A stretch of 64,000 nucleotides of DNA from Rhodoferax sp. U11-2br (GCF_018619435.1 NZ_JAHFZF010000001.1:186001-250000); one strand, 5' to 3'. Positions 10,701 through 20,361 are shown, numbered from the stretch's first letter. Numbers and translations: made by a program. The notes: a model not told the origin generated them from the letters alone.

Positions 10701-11007
10701 TCGCGCGGGTGCGGCTGTCAAGCTCGTGACGCAAGCGGTCATTGGCATGCGACAGCTCCACCGAACTGAGCTGCAGGCTGCGGGTTTTTAACTCCAGATC
10801 CCGGTCATTCTGTTCGTAGGTGTCCAGCACCCGCGCCAAAAACCCCTCCATGCCCGCCAGCAAACGGGCTGCAGGTTCGGACACGCCCGGGCTGCGCGAC
10901 AGCTGCACCAGTTCGACCAGCACGGACGGCACCTGTGTATCGTCCACACCCAGCAAACGCCTGATCTGGCGACTGAGCAGCTTGTGCATGGCATGGGGAT
11001 TGCTCAC
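7786..11007 (-). CDS. Hybrid sensor histidine kinase with PAS repeats, receiver and HPt
   Basis: About 1073 residues with no evident membrane helix, so probably cytosolic. In order: a helical region with coiled coil (about 1-165), three PAS-type modules (about 165-530; the first contains [15 protein letters not shown]), a HisKA domain with [14 protein letters not shown], an ATPase domain with GTGLGLSIS, a receiver with [11 protein letters not shown], and a C-terminal HPt domain with the histidine in [13 protein letters not shown] at 11007 overlaps the FIST gene stop (GTGA), implying coupling; ATG at 10989 is an alternative. The partner resembles NosP-associated kinases (NahK). The final phosphate acceptor is probably the downstream HD-GYP regulator. 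Confidence 0.9.
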   Translation of the reverse strand: MSNPHAMHKLLSRQIRRLLGVDDTQVPSVLVELVQLSRSPGVSEPAARLLAGMEGFLARVLDTYEQNDRDLELKTRSLQLSSVELSHANDRLRHELDSRTRAMESLRETANGLMRQMGPYSLVLKDDSLESLSKLMSDLVAQREASQRELQAALADLANQKFALDQHAIVSITDLAGDITYANDKFCQISGYTREELLGRNHRMINSGRQHTSFFKHLWQTILKGQVWHGEICNQAKDGSIYWVQATIVPLLDDGAPRQFIAIRTDITARKAMQAAMAQAEERLRRITNAVPGVVFQCEVGAGGIRYTFLSERLKEIRGLERDALMRNGAISFDQILEPDRSRCLSEVMVAAQRREAWSAEYQVLLPDKHKRWIRAEVRPEPLPAADGATVFTGIWQDVTVIREASERLREVTENIPVVVFQYRLWADGRQSFPFCSSVMEQICGVSHQTIMNDASSFFALIHADDQPAFVQAFKNSARFGARISLDFRLRHQQTGALIWVHGESMPKAADDGGVLWNGYLADISQAKQASEDLQRAKEAAEVASRAKSDFLANMSHEIRTPMNGVIGMTELVLDTELSTEQREYLEIVKLSSDTLLRVINDILDFSKIEAGKLQIEAIPFQLPQMLNETIKQLAVPAQAKGLALVCDLDQRVPQALVGDPGRLQQILMNLMGNAIKFTDHGEVALSVRAEPAPGGRVRLRCSVKDTGIGIAQAKLDSIFEAFSQEDSSITRRFGGTGLGLSISSRLVAAMGGQMSVRSALGAGSQFDFDVLMDYATSTMACQPLPGAEVSSSDAASLPGNNSAAKTTVALDILLVEDNEINQKLALVLLGREGHRVTLAGNGQIALDILAQRRFDLVLMDMMMPVFDGLQATRCFRATERGRRTPIVAMTANVMPGDRERCLQAGMDDYLSKPISTSELNRVLARFDAGLSAVENVATKRSHPARLKPAAAAGAGFDYAQALCQVDQEVLAIITDAFLTQWPGDLEQMMQALAQMDWPNLLNSAHAIKGVMGLFGARPAEDLVGELEQRVCAMQGTGPQGDAQAVHATLVSLAAQIEHLVAALHGRQSAVVH

Positions 11008-12152
11008 AATGTCACCGGTGTTTCTGTCAGGTAGGTGATGGTCATGGTCTGATTGTGCAGCTTGCAGTCCAGCGCACCGGACATCGGACAAATCTCGCCA
11101 TACGAGTAAAACCCCGCGAGCGTGGCTTTCTGGCGAAAGACATCGGCCACCGCCTCCACCTCCTCGTCCACGCGGTCTCCCATGACCAGTTTGCGCCCGA
11201 CACAGCTCACCAGCAGGGCCAGCCCTTCTGCGCTGGACGAGGCACACGCGCTGGCCAAACGTGCGGCGGTCTCGGCGCCATCCACCAGCGCGTCGGTGCT
11301 GGCGTGCATCAGCCGCAGATAGCCCTGCGGGTCAATATCACCCGCCAGAATGAGGCTGCCCTGGGCTTCGTCGACACCCAAAATGGTCCGGATCAGCCCC
11401 ACGTCGCTCTGGTCCTGCCCCAGCATTGCCATCGGAAACAACAAACCCGAGATGGGCAGGTTGCGGGCGTGGTCACCCAGGTAGCGCTTGTAAATCTCCA
11501 ACGCCGGTTCACCATCGAGTTCAAACAACACATTGTCTTGGCAACGTGTCACCTTGCGCGCCGGGCCAAACTGTTCCCAGCCGCCAAAGGAGCCATGCGC
11601 CACCTGCAGCTGCTCACCATACAGGCCCACACAGCTCACCCGATCGGGGTGCACACCGCTGTTGTCGAGCACAAAACTGGTCTTGAACGCCGCCCCATCA
11701 CCGGCCAGGCCACCGGTGATCAGCACCTGATCACCCAGCACATCCACCAGACCGGCAATCAGGGCGCTGCCATTGATATGGATGCCCTGCCCCAGCACCC
11801 AGACCAGGCGCAGACCAGCCTTCGGCAGTTGCTGCCCCAGGCGCTGACCGGCGACAAACGACTCACTCATCTGCGCCAGACAGGCGCTGGCCGCCAACAC
11901 CCGAACCGACTCAAAACGGATGGCGGTGACCACACAGCTGTCGTCGGTGACCCCCTGGTTGGAGATTTCGCCCGCCGAGGTACAGCCCAGGCGCGTGCCC
12001 GGGGTCAACTGGCCAGCCAGCGAGGTGTGCAAGGCCTTGAGCCAGTGGACCGACCCAAAGGCCAGAACCAGCTGCGGCTTGACATCACCCCAGGCGACCA
12101 GCATCTCGGCCAGATCGCTCGCTTGCCGCAGGACGGTTTGGATAACACGCAT
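11004..12152 (-). CDS. FIST-domain sensor protein, possible NosP-type NO sensor
   Basis: The 382-residue protein spans FIST N and FIST C domains: an N-terminal region with GCTSAGEIS, a middle part with GLAGDGAAF, and a C-terminal part ending [13 protein letters not shown], all typical FIST motifs. FIST proteins bind small ligands; the NosP group binds haem and nitric oxide and controls a co-transcribed histidine kinase. The gene directly precedes and overlaps a hybrid kinase gene, with an HD-GYP gene after it, the same arrangement. Haem binding cannot be judged from sequence alone, so the FIST assignment is firm and NosP function is inferred. Confidence 0.85.
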   Translation of the reverse strand: MRVIQTVLRQASDLAEMLVAWGDVKPQLVLAFGSVHWLKALHTSLAGQLTPGTRLGCTSAGEISNQGVTDDSCVVTAIRFESVRVLAASACLAQMSESFVAGQRLGQQLPKAGLRLVWVLGQGIHINGSALIAGLVDVLGDQVLITGGLAGDGAAFKTSFVLDNSGVHPDRVSCVGLYGEQLQVAHGSFGGWEQFGPARKVTRCQDNVLFELDGEPALEIYKRYLGDHARNLPISGLLFPMAMLGQDQSDVGLIRTILGVDEAQGSLILAGDIDPQGYLRLMHASTDALVDGAETAARLASACASSSAEGLALLVSCVGRKLVMGDRVDEEVEAVADVFRQKATLAGFYSYGEICPMSGALDCKLHNQTMTITYLTETPVTL

Positions 12153-12282
12153 GGCTTGTCCCTTTGTCTTGTGTCGATGATGCTAACGACTCTGTGTGCT
12201 GCGACATGGCGCCCACCGCAGATTTTGGCACTTTGTCCCTGGCTCGGCGAGGCCGTTTGACCAGCAGCGCCCACGCTGTGGG

Positions 12283-12939
12283 TTACTGGGCCCTGGCCAG
12301 CTCAGCTTGGAGGCGGGTCAGAACCTGTTGAGCGGCCAAGCCCAGACCTGGCAGCGGCCCCCCCTCCCGGCCGAGTTGGTTGGCGTGGGTGTGCAGCAGC
12401 TTATGGGTGTGGCCGGTGGTGTTGCGGGTATAGGTGATCACCGCCGGGTCATCGGCCAAGCTGACCACCGGGTGGTGCTGGTCTGAGGCTTGTGCCGCGC
12501 GCTCCAGCAAGCTGCCACTGCGGTCGTTGTTGAGGGTGAAGACCCATGCGGTGCCGGCCTGGAACGCCAATTTGCTGAGCCAGCCAAAGTGGGACGCGCT
12601 GCAGACCACCACGGCAGGTTGGGCGTCGCCAATGACAGACGCTACCTCAGCACCCTGGCAGGCCATGTCAAGCGGCACAAACACCAGCCCGGTCCGCAGG
12701 CTGGCCAGGTAAAGCATCAGCGCCTCGACCGATGGGTCAACCTGCACGACCACCCGTGCACCCGGTGGCACATCCAGCGACTGCAGAAAATTGGCCAGTT
12801 TGGCGCTGCCGCGCTCCAGATCGGACCAGGTGTAGACCAGGCCGCTGTCGGTCTCGAGCGCGGTGCCGTCCAGGTCTGCCGGAAACACGGAGCGCAGGGC
12901 CTGGTAGAGATTGAACGAGGCAGGGCTCATACGGGGCAT
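12283..12939 (-). pseudogene. Truncated malonyl-CoA synthetase / AMP-binding enzyme remnant
   Basis: The first about 170 residues look like a MatB-type malonyl-CoA synthetase (NLYQALRSVFP, VYTWSDLERGSAKLANFL, GARVVVQVD). The phosphate-binding signature that should read YTSGTTGRSKG has become YTRNTTGHTHK, and the protein stops after 218 residues instead of about 500. The acyl-binding half and the C-terminal lid domain are missing, so it cannot be a complete acyl-CoA synthetase. ATG at 12939 has a good GGGAGAGAAAGAG before it. It follows an enoyl-CoA hydratase gene by 46 bases, suggesting a former acyl-CoA operon. Confidence 0.75.
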
Positions 12940-12985
12940 CTCTTTCTCTCCCAGGAACAAGCAGCCAGCATCGTCAGGCACCTGC

Positions 12986-13804
12986 TCAGAACACCGGTGG
13001 ACGTTTTGCCAGAAACGCGGTGATGCCTTCGCGCTGCTCGGCACTGTCGGCGTAGGCATAAGCGTTGACCAACAGTGGCTGCAGCGGGTCGCCGGATGCT
13101 GTGGTATTTGTAGCAATCTGCCCTTGATCCAAAAGGGCTGGAGATGGATTTAAGGCACGAAGTGTCTGTTTGTTCAGGCGCGCGGCCTGCGGCGCCAAAC
13201 GGATGATGCGCTGCACCGTGGCCTGGGCCTGTGCTGCCAACTCATCATCCGCGACCACCCGGCTCAGAAAGCCGCGCTGCAACATATCGGGCGCGCCCAA
13301 CACCGCCGCCTCCAGCAGCATCTGACGTGCCGTCACCAGCCCCACTTCACGGCCCACCAGCGCGGCCTCGCGCGGCGCCATCGGGAAACCCAGACGGGCA
13401 ATCGGCGCGCCAAACTGGGCTGATGCAGCCGCCAGGCGAATGTCGCAGCAGCTGGCAATCTCGACCCCGGCGCCCATGCAGTTGCCAGCGATCTGCGCCA
13501 CGATCGGCACATCACAGGCCAGCAAAGCGCTCAGAGCGCCCCACACGTCCTGCTCATGAAAGTCACGCAGGCTGGCCTCTTCAAAACGGAAGGAGGTGTA
13601 CTCGGAGATGTCGCCACCAGCGCAAAAGTGTGCACCTTCGCCAGAGAGCAGCACACAGCGCACGGTGTCGTGGCGCTGGATGGCCTGCGCCACCGTGCGC
13701 AACTCAGACCACATGGCGCGCGACATCGCGTTAAAACGTTCGGGGTAAACCAGCGTGACAGACGCCACCAGCGGGTCTTGTTGGTAACGAATATGGCCTG
13801 GCAT
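12986..13804 (-). CDS. Enoyl-CoA hydratase/isomerase family protein
   Basis: A crotonase-fold protein of 272 residues. It keeps the oxyanion-hole regions (SGEGAHFCAGGDI and AGNCMGAGVEIA) and the C-terminal YADSAEQREGITAFLAKRPP typical of enoyl-CoA hydratases. The glutamate usual in the first catalytic loop lies near VGREVGL. Substrate cannot be assigned. A stretch of about 19 residues before the C-terminal helix (from NPSPALLDQG to NTTAS) is encoded by a copy of the dispersed palindrome and is absent from normal family members. The next gene downstream is the broken MatB-like gene. Confidence 0.85.
   Translation of the reverse strand: MPGHIRYQQDPLVASVTLVYPERFNAMSRAMWSELRTVAQAIQRHDTVRCVLLSGEGAHFCAGGDISEYTSFRFEEASLRDFHEQDVWGALSALLACDVPIVAQIAGNCMGAGVEIASCCDIRLAAASAQFGAPIARLGFPMAPREAALVGREVGLVTARQMLLEAAVLGAPDMLQRGFLSRVVADDELAAQAQATVQRIIRLAPQAARLNKQTLRALNPSPALLDQGQIATNTTASGDPLQPLLVNAYAYADSAEQREGITAFLAKRPPVF
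13104..13155. repeat. Dispersed palindrome copy 2, inside enoyl-CoA hydratase gene
   Basis: TAGCAATCTGCCCTTGATCC and then AAAAGGGCTGGAGATGG form the palindrome family arms. It is in frame and translated as part of the hydratase. Confidence 0.7.
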
Positions 13805-13848
13805 GAGATCAAGCTTGAACGGATGAAGACGCCGAGTTAACTATGCAA

Positions 13849-13893
13849 AGTGTAGCTACCAGCCCTTTTTATATAAGGGCTAGAGCATGATTT
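13849..13893. repeat. Dispersed palindrome copy 3 (downstream of lgt)
   Basis: GTAGCTACCAGCCCTTTTTA followed by TATAAGGGCTAGAGCATGAT, one of the best copies. It lies directly after the lgt stop and before the hydratase gene, where the hairpin could end the lgt transcript. Confidence 0.85.
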
Positions 13894-13896
13894 TCC

Positions 13897-14709
13897 TTAT
13901 ACCTTGGGTGAGTTGGCACGGGCCCACAACCACAAACCAATACCGCCGAAGATCATCGGCAGACACAACCACTGGCCCATGCTCAAGCCCAAGCCCAGCA
14001 GCCCCAGGAAGGCATCAGGTTCGCGGAAATACTCGGCGATGAAACGAAACACCCCATACCCCAACAGAAAGGCCGCCGCCACCTGTCCACGCTGACGCGG
14101 CTGGCGGGCATACAGCCACAGCAGCACAAACAGCAGCAGACCTTCGAGCAAAAACTGGTAAATCTGCGAGGGGTGACGCGGCGCGTCTCCCGCACCACGA
14201 AACACCATGCCCCAGGACAGGTCCGGACTGGCCAGCCGCCCCCACAACTCACCGTTGATGAAGTTGCCAATGCGCCCCGCTGCCAGACCGGTCGGCACAC
14301 AGGGCGCCACAAAATCTGCCACCTGCAGCCAGGGACGTTTTCGGCTGTGGGCAAACCAGAGCATCGAGGCAATCACACCCAGCAAACCACCATGAAAACT
14401 CATGCCGCCCTGCCACACCGCAAACACTTCCAGCGGGTGCGCGGCGTAATAGTCCGGCTTGTAAAACAGGCAGTAGCCAATGCGCCCACCCAGCACCACA
14501 CCCATCACACCGAGGAACAGGATGTCTTCCACATCACGCTTGCTCCAGGCCTGTGCGCCAGTGAGTGAGGCAAACGGCTCATGGCGCAGACGCAAATTGC
14601 CCAGCCACATGAACAGCCCAAAGGCCGCCAGATAAGTCAGGCCGTACCAGTGCACAGCGATTGGCCCCAGCTGCAGGGCCACCGGGTTGATCTCAGGATG
14701 AATCAGCAT
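13897..14709 (-). CDS. lgt: Prolipoprotein diacylglyceryl transferase
   Basis: Integral inner-membrane enzyme that moves diacylglycerol from phosphatidylglycerol to the cysteine of lipoprotein signal peptides. The 270 residues contain seven hydrophobic helices, the family signature [14 protein letters not shown], an HGGL motif (MSFHGGLLG) and HPSQIYQ. Start [20 protein letters not shown] is typical. It lies 21 bases after ilvD on the same strand, so it is probably co-transcribed. Confidence 0.96.
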   Translation of the reverse strand: MLIHPEINPVALQLGPIAVHWYGLTYLAAFGLFMWLGNLRLRHEPFASLTGAQAWSKRDVEDILFLGVMGVVLGGRIGYCLFYKPDYYAAHPLEVFAVWQGGMSFHGGLLGVIASMLWFAHSRKRPWLQVADFVAPCVPTGLAAGRIGNFINGELWGRLASPDLSWGMVFRGAGDAPRHPSQIYQFLLEGLLLFVLLWLYARQPRQRGQVAAAFLLGYGVFRFIAEYFREPDAFLGLLGLGLSMGQWLCLPMIFGGIGLWLWARANSPKV

Positions 14710-14730
14710 GGGTCAGGGTCAGCCAGAAGA

Positions 14731-16590
14731 TCAATCGTCGAGCAAGGACAGGTCACGCACCGCGCCCTTGTCGGCCGACATCACCAGCTTGGCGTAGGCC
14801 CTGAGCGCCGCCGACACCTTGCGCGGGCGCGGCAAAACGGGTTTCCAGCCCTTGGCATCTTGTTCGATGCGGCGTTTGGCGAGTTCTTCGTCTGACACCA
14901 ACACATTGATGCTGCGGTTCGGGATGTCGATGCGGATGCGGTCACCGTTTTTCACCAAGCCAATCGCACCACCCGCCGCCGCTTCGGGCGAGGCGTGGCC
15001 AATGGACAGACCCGAGGTGCCACCCGAAAAACGCCCGTCGGTCAGCAGCGCACAGGCCTTGCCCAGGCCTTTGGACTTGATGTAGCTGGTGGGGTAGAGC
15101 ATTTCCTGCATGCCGGGGCCACCCTTGGGGCCTTCGTAACGCACGATCACCACGTCGCCTGCCTTGACCTGGTCGGCCAGGATATGGGCCACCGCCTCGT
15201 CCTGCGACTCGACCACATGGGCCGGGCCTTCAAACACCAGCAGCGCGTCATCCACACCGGCGGTTTTCACGACGCAGCCGTTGAGCGCGATGTTGCCAAC
15301 CAGCACCGCCAGACCACCTTCTTGCGAGAAAGCGTGCTCACCGGAACGAATGCAGCCCGCTGCGCGGTCAACATCCAGACTGGGCCAGCGGCTGGCCTGG
15401 CTGAACGCGACCTGGCTCGGCACCCCACCGGGACCGGCTTGGTAGAAGGTCTTGACCGCCTCACTCGGTGCGCGGGCGATGTCCCACTGATTGAGCGCGT
15501 CTTTCATGGTTTTGGCGTGCACCGTGGGCACGTCGGTGTGCAACTTGCCAGCGCGGTCCAGCTCACCCAGGATGGCCATGATGCCGCCGGCGCGGTGCAC
15601 GTCTTCGATGTGGTACTTGTTGGTGTTGGGCGCCACCTTGCACAGCTGCGGCACCACGCGCGACAGGCGGTCGATGTCCTTCATGGTGAAGTCAATCTCG
15701 GCCTCTTGCGCAATCGCAAGGATGTGCAGGATGGTGTTGGTAGAGCCACCCATGGCGATGTCGAGTGTGATGGCGTTCTCGAACGCCTTGAAACCGACCG
15801 AGCGTGGCAACACCGACACATCGTCTTGCTCGTAATACCGCTGGCACAGCTCCACAATCAGGTGACCGGCGCGTTTGAACAGTTGTTCGCGGTCGGCATG
15901 GGTCGCCACGACCGTGCCATTGCCCGGCAAGGACAGGCCCAGCGCTTCGGTCAGGCAGTTCATCGAGTTGGCGGTGAACATGCCCGAGCAGGAACCGCAG
16001 GTCGGGCAGGCCGAGCGTTCGATTTCGGCAACATCCGCGTCCGACACCTTGTCGTCAGCAGCCATCACCATGGCGTCGATCAGGTCGAGTTTTTTGAACT
16101 CCATGGTTTGTGTCGCTGGGTTCAACAGCCGGGTTTTGCCCGCTTCCATTGGGCCGCCTGAGACAAACACCACCGGGATGTTCAGCCGCATCGCCGCCAT
16201 CAACATGCCGGGGGTGATCTTGTCGCAGTTGGAGATACACACCATGGCGTCGGCGCAGTGGGCATTGACCATGTATTCGACCGAGTCGGCAATGATGTCG
16301 CGGCTGGGCAGTGAATACAACATACCGTCGTGGCCCATGGCAATGCCGTCATCCACCGCAATGGTGTTGAACTCCTTGGCGACACCGCCAGCGGCTTCAA
16401 TCTCGCGCGCCACCAGTTGGCCCAGGTCTTTCAGGTGCACATGGCCCGGTACAAACTGGGTGAACGAGTTGACCACCGCCACAATGGGTTTGCTGAAGTC
16501 GCCGTCCTTCATGCCGGTGGCACGCCAGAGTGAGCGGGCACCAGCCATGTTACGACCAGCGGTGGAGGTTTTGGAACGGTATGCGGGCAT
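14731..16590 (-). CDS. ilvD: Dihydroxy-acid dehydratase
   Basis: Third common enzyme of valine, leucine and isoleucine synthesis, dehydrating 2,3-dihydroxy acids to 2-keto acids with an iron-sulfur cluster. The 619 residues carry the cluster cysteines in [13 protein letters not shown] and [17 protein letters not shown], the carbamylated-lysine/Mg region ([12 protein letters not shown]), and the C-terminal [20 protein letters not shown]. The length is that of the long enterobacterial type. It starts [20 protein letters not shown], with an ATG in a normal context. Confidence 0.97.
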   Translation of the reverse strand: MPAYRSKTSTAGRNMAGARSLWRATGMKDGDFSKPIVAVVNSFTQFVPGHVHLKDLGQLVAREIEAAGGVAKEFNTIAVDDGIAMGHDGMLYSLPSRDIIADSVEYMVNAHCADAMVCISNCDKITPGMLMAAMRLNIPVVFVSGGPMEAGKTRLLNPATQTMEFKKLDLIDAMVMAADDKVSDADVAEIERSACPTCGSCSGMFTANSMNCLTEALGLSLPGNGTVVATHADREQLFKRAGHLIVELCQRYYEQDDVSVLPRSVGFKAFENAITLDIAMGGSTNTILHILAIAQEAEIDFTMKDIDRLSRVVPQLCKVAPNTNKYHIEDVHRAGGIMAILGELDRAGKLHTDVPTVHAKTMKDALNQWDIARAPSEAVKTFYQAGPGGVPSQVAFSQASRWPSLDVDRAAGCIRSGEHAFSQEGGLAVLVGNIALNGCVVKTAGVDDALLVFEGPAHVVESQDEAVAHILADQVKAGDVVIVRYEGPKGGPGMQEMLYPTSYIKSKGLGKACALLTDGRFSGGTSGLSIGHASPEAAAGGAIGLVKNGDRIRIDIPNRSINVLVSDEELAKRRIEQDAKGWKPVLPRPRKVSAALRAYAKLVMSADKGAVRDLSLLDD

Positions 16591-16722
16591 GGTGATGGTT
16601 CGCCAAAAGAGGCTTCAAAACTGTGGAAAAACAAGTGGGGGATTATGTCGCACGGGCTATGGACGCCAGGCGCCAAGGCCATCCGGCCAGAGGGGTCAGC
16701 GCCCTGCCCCGTGGTCTGAGCG

Positions 16723-16968
16723 TCAGCGGCGGCGCTTCTGGTAGGTGGCGTCGAGCGCCTCTTTGGTGCGGGCGCGGCGTTCGTCACGGCGCTTGTCATC
16801 GCGCTCCATGGCTTTTTTCTTGGTGTAGCCCGATGCGTCGGCCCAGGCCCACCAAGCCACGGCCAACGCAAACGGCGCCAGCACCAGCCACCAGGACCAC
16901 AAGGCCACCGGGCCCCACTCGATGTACTTCAGCACCAGCAAGATCAAGCCCAAACCCAACAGATACAT
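16723..16968 (-). CDS. Small Trp-rich membrane protein
   Basis: An 81-residue protein with an N-terminal helix MYLLGLGLILLVLKYIEWGP, a second helix rich in tryptophan (ALWSWWLVLAPFALAVAWWA), then a strongly basic tail (KKKAMERDDKRRDERRARTK). This matches the small Trp-rich protein family common in Burkholderiales (function unknown). The ATG at 16968 is preceded by AAGGAG at ideal spacing, which decides it over an upstream in-frame start. Confidence 0.88.
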   Translation of the reverse strand: MYLLGLGLILLVLKYIEWGPVALWSWWLVLAPFALAVAWWAWADASGYTKKKAMERDDKRRDERRARTKEALDATYQKRRR

Positions 16969-17060
16969 GGCCAACACTCCTTCACAACAACACGTCAAAC
17001 CCTGAGCGTACCCCCAAACAGCGATCTCTCAGCAGAGAACACGGTTCTGCGTCAAACGCG

Positions 17061-18191
17061 CTAGGTCGATCTGTCCTGAGCGGCTGGCCAATACAGGCTG
17101 ACGCGGGTGCCCTGGCCGGGCGTGCTTTGAACCTCCAGGCGGCCATCGAGCACCCGCAAAATTTCCTGGACGATACACAAGCCCAAACCGCTGCCAGGCA
17201 GTTTAGAAGAGACTTGTGCCCGATAAAAGCGCTGGCCCAGGTGCGCAAGCTGCTCAGGACTCATGCCCACACCGTGATCGCTGATGTGGATGGCCACTTC
17301 AGAGCGCGCCGAAGCGTCTTTCACCGGCTCCAGATGAACCGTCACTGCGCCCCCTGCGGGAGAAAACTTGTAGGCGTTGGAGAGCACCTGCAAAATCGCC
17401 TGGCTGGCTCTTTTGGCGTCCACCCGGACACAGAGATCAGCATCTGGCAGGGTCACACGGGGTTTATCACGCCCCTCGGGCAGCACCAGCGCATCCAGCA
17501 CCGACTGCAGCAACTCAGGCAAGGGAACCACCGACGGCAGCAGACGGGTGTAGCCGTGCGCCTCGATGTGCGCCAGGGTGAACACTTCGTTGAGCAGCTC
17601 GGTCAACTGCTGCGATTGCTGGTGGATGATGCCCACAAACTCCCGGCGGCTGGCCTCGTCGTTGTCGGTTTGGAGCAATACCTCAGCAAAACCCTGGATA
17701 TTGGCCAGCGGGTTGCGCAACTCATGGGCGGCCTTGGCCAAAAAAGCCGTTAAGCGCCGCTCGCGCGCCACCACTTGTGACACATCCCGAAAACACAGCA
17801 GCTTGGCCACCGTGCCGTTATCACTGCCGGTCTGCGTGACCTGCAATACCGCGCCCGGCGGTTGGACGAAGTCCAGCACCAGGGGCACATGTGAATCGGG
17901 CTCAGCCAGGCGCCGCTGCAGCTGCGCCTGGTCCAGGGGTGAGGCACACCGGCTGGACAGCAGCTGCCAAAACTGCGCTTCATCCAGGCCTTGTATCTGT
18001 TTGATCGGGAGCTGGGTCAAAGACACCCACTTGGCGTTGACCTGGTTCACACAACCCCGCCGGTCAAAAGCCACCCAAGCCTCAGGCGCCAAGGCCAACA
18101 CATCGGCCAACACCTGCGCCATGGCTTCAGCACCGGGTGGCATCACGCTTGGCTTGTTCTCACGCCGGCTGCGCGGCTGATGTGTGCTCAT
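17061..18191 (-). CDS. PAS-containing sensor histidine kinase
   Basis: A 376-residue cytosolic kinase without membrane segments. An N-terminal PAS-like module (about 30-135) precedes HisKA with the histidine in KAAHELRNPLANIQGFAEVL and an ATPase domain with N-box (SNAYKFSPAGG), DHGVGMS and GSGLGLCIVQ. Its ATG overlaps the stop of the receiver gene upstream (ATGA), so the pair is coupled. It is the final gene of a three-gene set with two receiver proteins. The signal is unknown. Confidence 0.92.
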   Translation of the reverse strand: MSTHQPRSRRENKPSVMPPGAEAMAQVLADVLALAPEAWVAFDRRGCVNQVNAKWVSLTQLPIKQIQGLDEAQFWQLLSSRCASPLDQAQLQRRLAEPDSHVPLVLDFVQPPGAVLQVTQTGSDNGTVAKLLCFRDVSQVVARERRLTAFLAKAAHELRNPLANIQGFAEVLLQTDNDEASRREFVGIIHQQSQQLTELLNEVFTLAHIEAHGYTRLLPSVVPLPELLQSVLDALVLPEGRDKPRVTLPDADLCVRVDAKRASQAILQVLSNAYKFSPAGGAVTVHLEPVKDASARSEVAIHISDHGVGMSPEQLAHLGQRFYRAQVSSKLPGSGLGLCIVQEILRVLDGRLEVQSTPGQGTRVSLYWPAAQDRST

Positions 18192-18673
18192 GGTGTCTCC
18201 TTCAAACCAAGTCGTGTCTCAGACTGCTTGAGTTTGTCCTTGACCCAACACACCACCTGCAAGGGACTGAAGGGTTTGACAAAGTAGGCGTCTGCACCGC
18301 GGCAACGTGCGCTGTCATTGTCCTGCGCCTGCCCTCGCGCTGACAGCATGGCCACCACCGTGTCACGGTGGCTGGGGTCGGCCCGGATGGCATCGAGCAC
18401 CTGCAGACCATCCAGCTCACCGGGCATCATCACATCCAGCAGGACCAGCCTGGGGTGCTCGCGCTGTATCGCTGCCAGCGCGTCCACACCACTCTCAGCC
18501 TCGATGATGCGAAAGGTGTTGCCTAGCGCCACCCTCAACAAGCGCCGAATGTCCGGGTGATCATCCACCATCAAAATGGTGGGGGTGACTCCACCCCCTG
18601 GCCCGTCAGGCCCTGTAGCCAAGGGGCTGTCCGCAGGATGGAGCATGGTCACCTGCTCGATCTTGCGGCCCAT
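18188..18673 (-). CDS. Stand-alone response regulator receiver
   Basis: A 161-residue protein: about 30 non-conserved residues, then a receiver with the acidic pair in LMVDDHPDIRRLL, the phospho-acceptor in LVLLDVMMPGELDG, the T/S position in AMLSARG and lysine in FVKPFSP. There is no output domain after the receiver, so it must act by protein contact or phosphotransfer. It starts 3 bases after the HTH-receiver stop and overlaps the kinase start by ATGA. Confidence 0.93.
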   Translation of the reverse strand: MGRKIEQVTMLHPADSPLATGPDGPGGGVTPTILMVDDHPDIRRLLRVALGNTFRIIEAESGVDALAAIQREHPRLVLLDVMMPGELDGLQVLDAIRADPSHRDTVVAMLSARGQAQDNDSARCRGADAYFVKPFSPLQVVCWVKDKLKQSETRLGLKETP

Positions 18674-18676
18674 GGC

Positions 18677-19306
18677 TCAAGCGACCTGACCCGGACTCAG
18701 ACGTTGTTTGCTCACGGCGGTGGCAATCGCCAGCAGCCGATCAAAGGGAACCGGTTTGGGCAAGACCTCGACACCGGGAGGCACACCACCACGCCGCTCC
18801 ACCTCGGCCGGGTCCAGGCCGGTCACCACCACGATGGTGGCGTGGCGCATCTCCGGGGTCTGGTGCAACACCCGCAGCATGTTGAACCCATCCAGCCCCG
18901 GCATGTCCAGATCGGTGATGAGCAAATCCGGGTTGCTGCGCCCCATCATGAGCAAACCGGTCACGCCGTTGTCGGCCAGACTGACCACAGGTTTGATCGG
19001 CCAGAGGGTCAAACGCGCCTTGTACAGACGCAGCAGGTTGTCGTCATCTTCGACCACCAGCACATTGAGCGGGCGGACTGTCGCAGCAGGCGCCGGGTCG
19101 ATGCTGACGGGGGATAACACATCCACCCCTTTGTGCAGCAAACCGTCAATCGAATCACGCAGCACCCGACGGTGACCACCCGAGGTTTTCCAGGCCTGCA
19201 ACAGACCACTTTCCACCCACAGCTGCACCGTGCCGACCGACACGCCGAGCAAAACCGCTGCCTCGCGGGTTGTGCAAAACGACTTTTTGACTGTGCCCTC
19301 TGTCAT
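18677..19306 (-). CDS. Excisionase/MerR-type HTH fused to a receiver domain
   Basis: A 209-residue protein with a helix-turn-helix at the N-terminus (FCTTREAAVLLGVSVGTVQL, then WVESGLLQAWKTSGGHRR, the pattern of the excisionase/MerR-like family) and a receiver from about residue 80 (VLVVEDDDNLLRLY; acceptor in LLITDLDMPGLDG; lysine in VLPKPVPF). DNA binding ahead of a receiver is the reverse of the common order. It is first gene of the HTH-receiver, receiver, kinase operon. The 70 bases before it are very A+T rich and probably hold the promoter. Confidence 0.9.
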   Translation of the reverse strand: MTEGTVKKSFCTTREAAVLLGVSVGTVQLWVESGLLQAWKTSGGHRRVLRDSIDGLLHKGVDVLSPVSIDPAPAATVRPLNVLVVEDDDNLLRLYKARLTLWPIKPVVSLADNGVTGLLMMGRSNPDLLITDLDMPGLDGFNMLRVLHQTPEMRHATIVVVTGLDPAEVERRGGVPPGVEVLPKPVPFDRLLAIATAVSKQRLSPGQVA

Positions 19307-19474
19307 GCTGATTCCTGTTGAAATTATTGTTAAATAATAGCATATTTTTATATATTCCGCCAGATGACAATTGACGAAATCAACATTTTCTAGCTACTCA
19401 GCCGTAGATGCCAGAGAGCAGGCCAGCCATCCATGCTTTGCTGATCTACAACACAAGCGCCTACGATAACGCAA

Positions 19475-19521
19475 TTTATATAGCAACCAGCCCTTATTGA
19501 ATAAGGGTCAAAAGGTCATTT
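19475..19521. repeat. Dispersed palindrome copy 4 (downstream of peptide ABC operon)
   Basis: ATAGCAACCAGCCCTTATTG with ATAAGGGTCAAAAGGTCATT; CCCTTAT pairs with ATAAGGG around a 3-base loop. It follows the stop of the last ABC gene and may act as its terminator. The remainder of 19307-19548 shows no gene. Confidence 0.8.
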
Positions 19522-19548
19522 CATGCTCAAAACACGGCACCAACGGCC

Positions 19549-20361
19549 TCAGCACACAGCGCTGCGCCTGAAGCCGCCTGAGGCCAGCATCAGGTTTTGG
19601 GTGTACGGGTCTTTGACGCGGTGCGCGGCCAGATCGTCTGAGCTGAGCAGCTCCACAGTTTTGCCACGCTGCATCACCATCAGGCGGTCACACAAATGGG
19701 TCACCACCGCCAGATCATGGCTGACCATGATGAAGCTCAAGCCCCGCTGGCGGCGCAGGTCTTCGAGCAGGTTCAGCACCTCGGCCTGCACCGAAGCGTC
19801 GAGCGCCGAGGTCGGTTCGTCCAGCAGCAGAATCTGTGGCTCCAGTATCAGCGCACGCGCCACCGCAATGCGCTGGCGTTGGCCGCCAGAGAGCTGGTGT
19901 GGGTAACGAAAGCGAAAACCCCGGCCCAGGCCCACCTCGTCCAAGGCCCGCTCGATACGGGCCTGCTCATCATCCATACCGTGAATAGCCAGCGGCTCAG
20001 CCAGAATCCGGTCCACCGTGTGGCGCGGGTGCAAGGAGCCATAGGGGTCCTGAAACACCATCTGCACCAGTCGCCTGAAAGGCTTGCTACCCGGTGCGGG
20101 CAAACTTTGCCCGGCCTGGCCCAGCAGCTGTACCGTGCCGGTTTTGGGCGCCAGGCCACAGATCGCGCGCAACACCGTGGACTTGCCCGAGCCTGACTCG
20201 CCCACGATGCCAAAACTCTCACCGGGCAAAACCTGAAAACTGGTGTCCGCCACGGCAACAAATTCACCGTACTGAACGTGCAGGTGCTGCACTTCCAGAC
20301 CGACCGACTGGCCAGGACTTGTCAAGCTAGGCACCACCTGCTCCTCAAAGGTCACACTCAT
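19549..20361 (-). CDS. Peptide ABC transporter ATP-binding protein (DppF/OppF type)
   Basis: ATPase subunit of the peptide importer, 270 residues. Walker A is GESGSGKSTVLRAI, the signature is LSGGQRQRIAVARAL, Walker B is ILLLDEPTSALDASVQAE, and the switch histidine is in MVSHDLAVV. The oligopeptide-type ending is short. The ATG at 20361 overlaps the stop of the other ATPase gene (ATGA). Both ATPases would form a heterodimer driving the permease pair. Confidence 0.93.
   Translation of the reverse strand: MSVTFEEQVVPSLTSPGQSVGLEVQHLHVQYGEFVAVADTSFQVLPGESFGIVGESGSGKSTVLRAICGLAPKTGTVQLLGQAGQSLPAPGSKPFRRLVQMVFQDPYGSLHPRHTVDRILAEPLAIHGMDDEQARIERALDEVGLGRGFRFRYPHQLSGGQRQRIAVARALILEPQILLLDEPTSALDASVQAEVLNLLEDLRRQRGLSFIMVSHDLAVVTHLCDRLMVMQRGKTVELLSSDDLAAHRVKDPYTQNLMLASGGFRRSAVC

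Noticed and set aside
11008..11247. N-terminal extension of the hybrid kinase into the FIST gene.
   Set aside because: The extension is only the overlap with the FIST coding region and has low-complexity Gly/Arg composition; the coupled GTG or the ATG at 10989 fits better.
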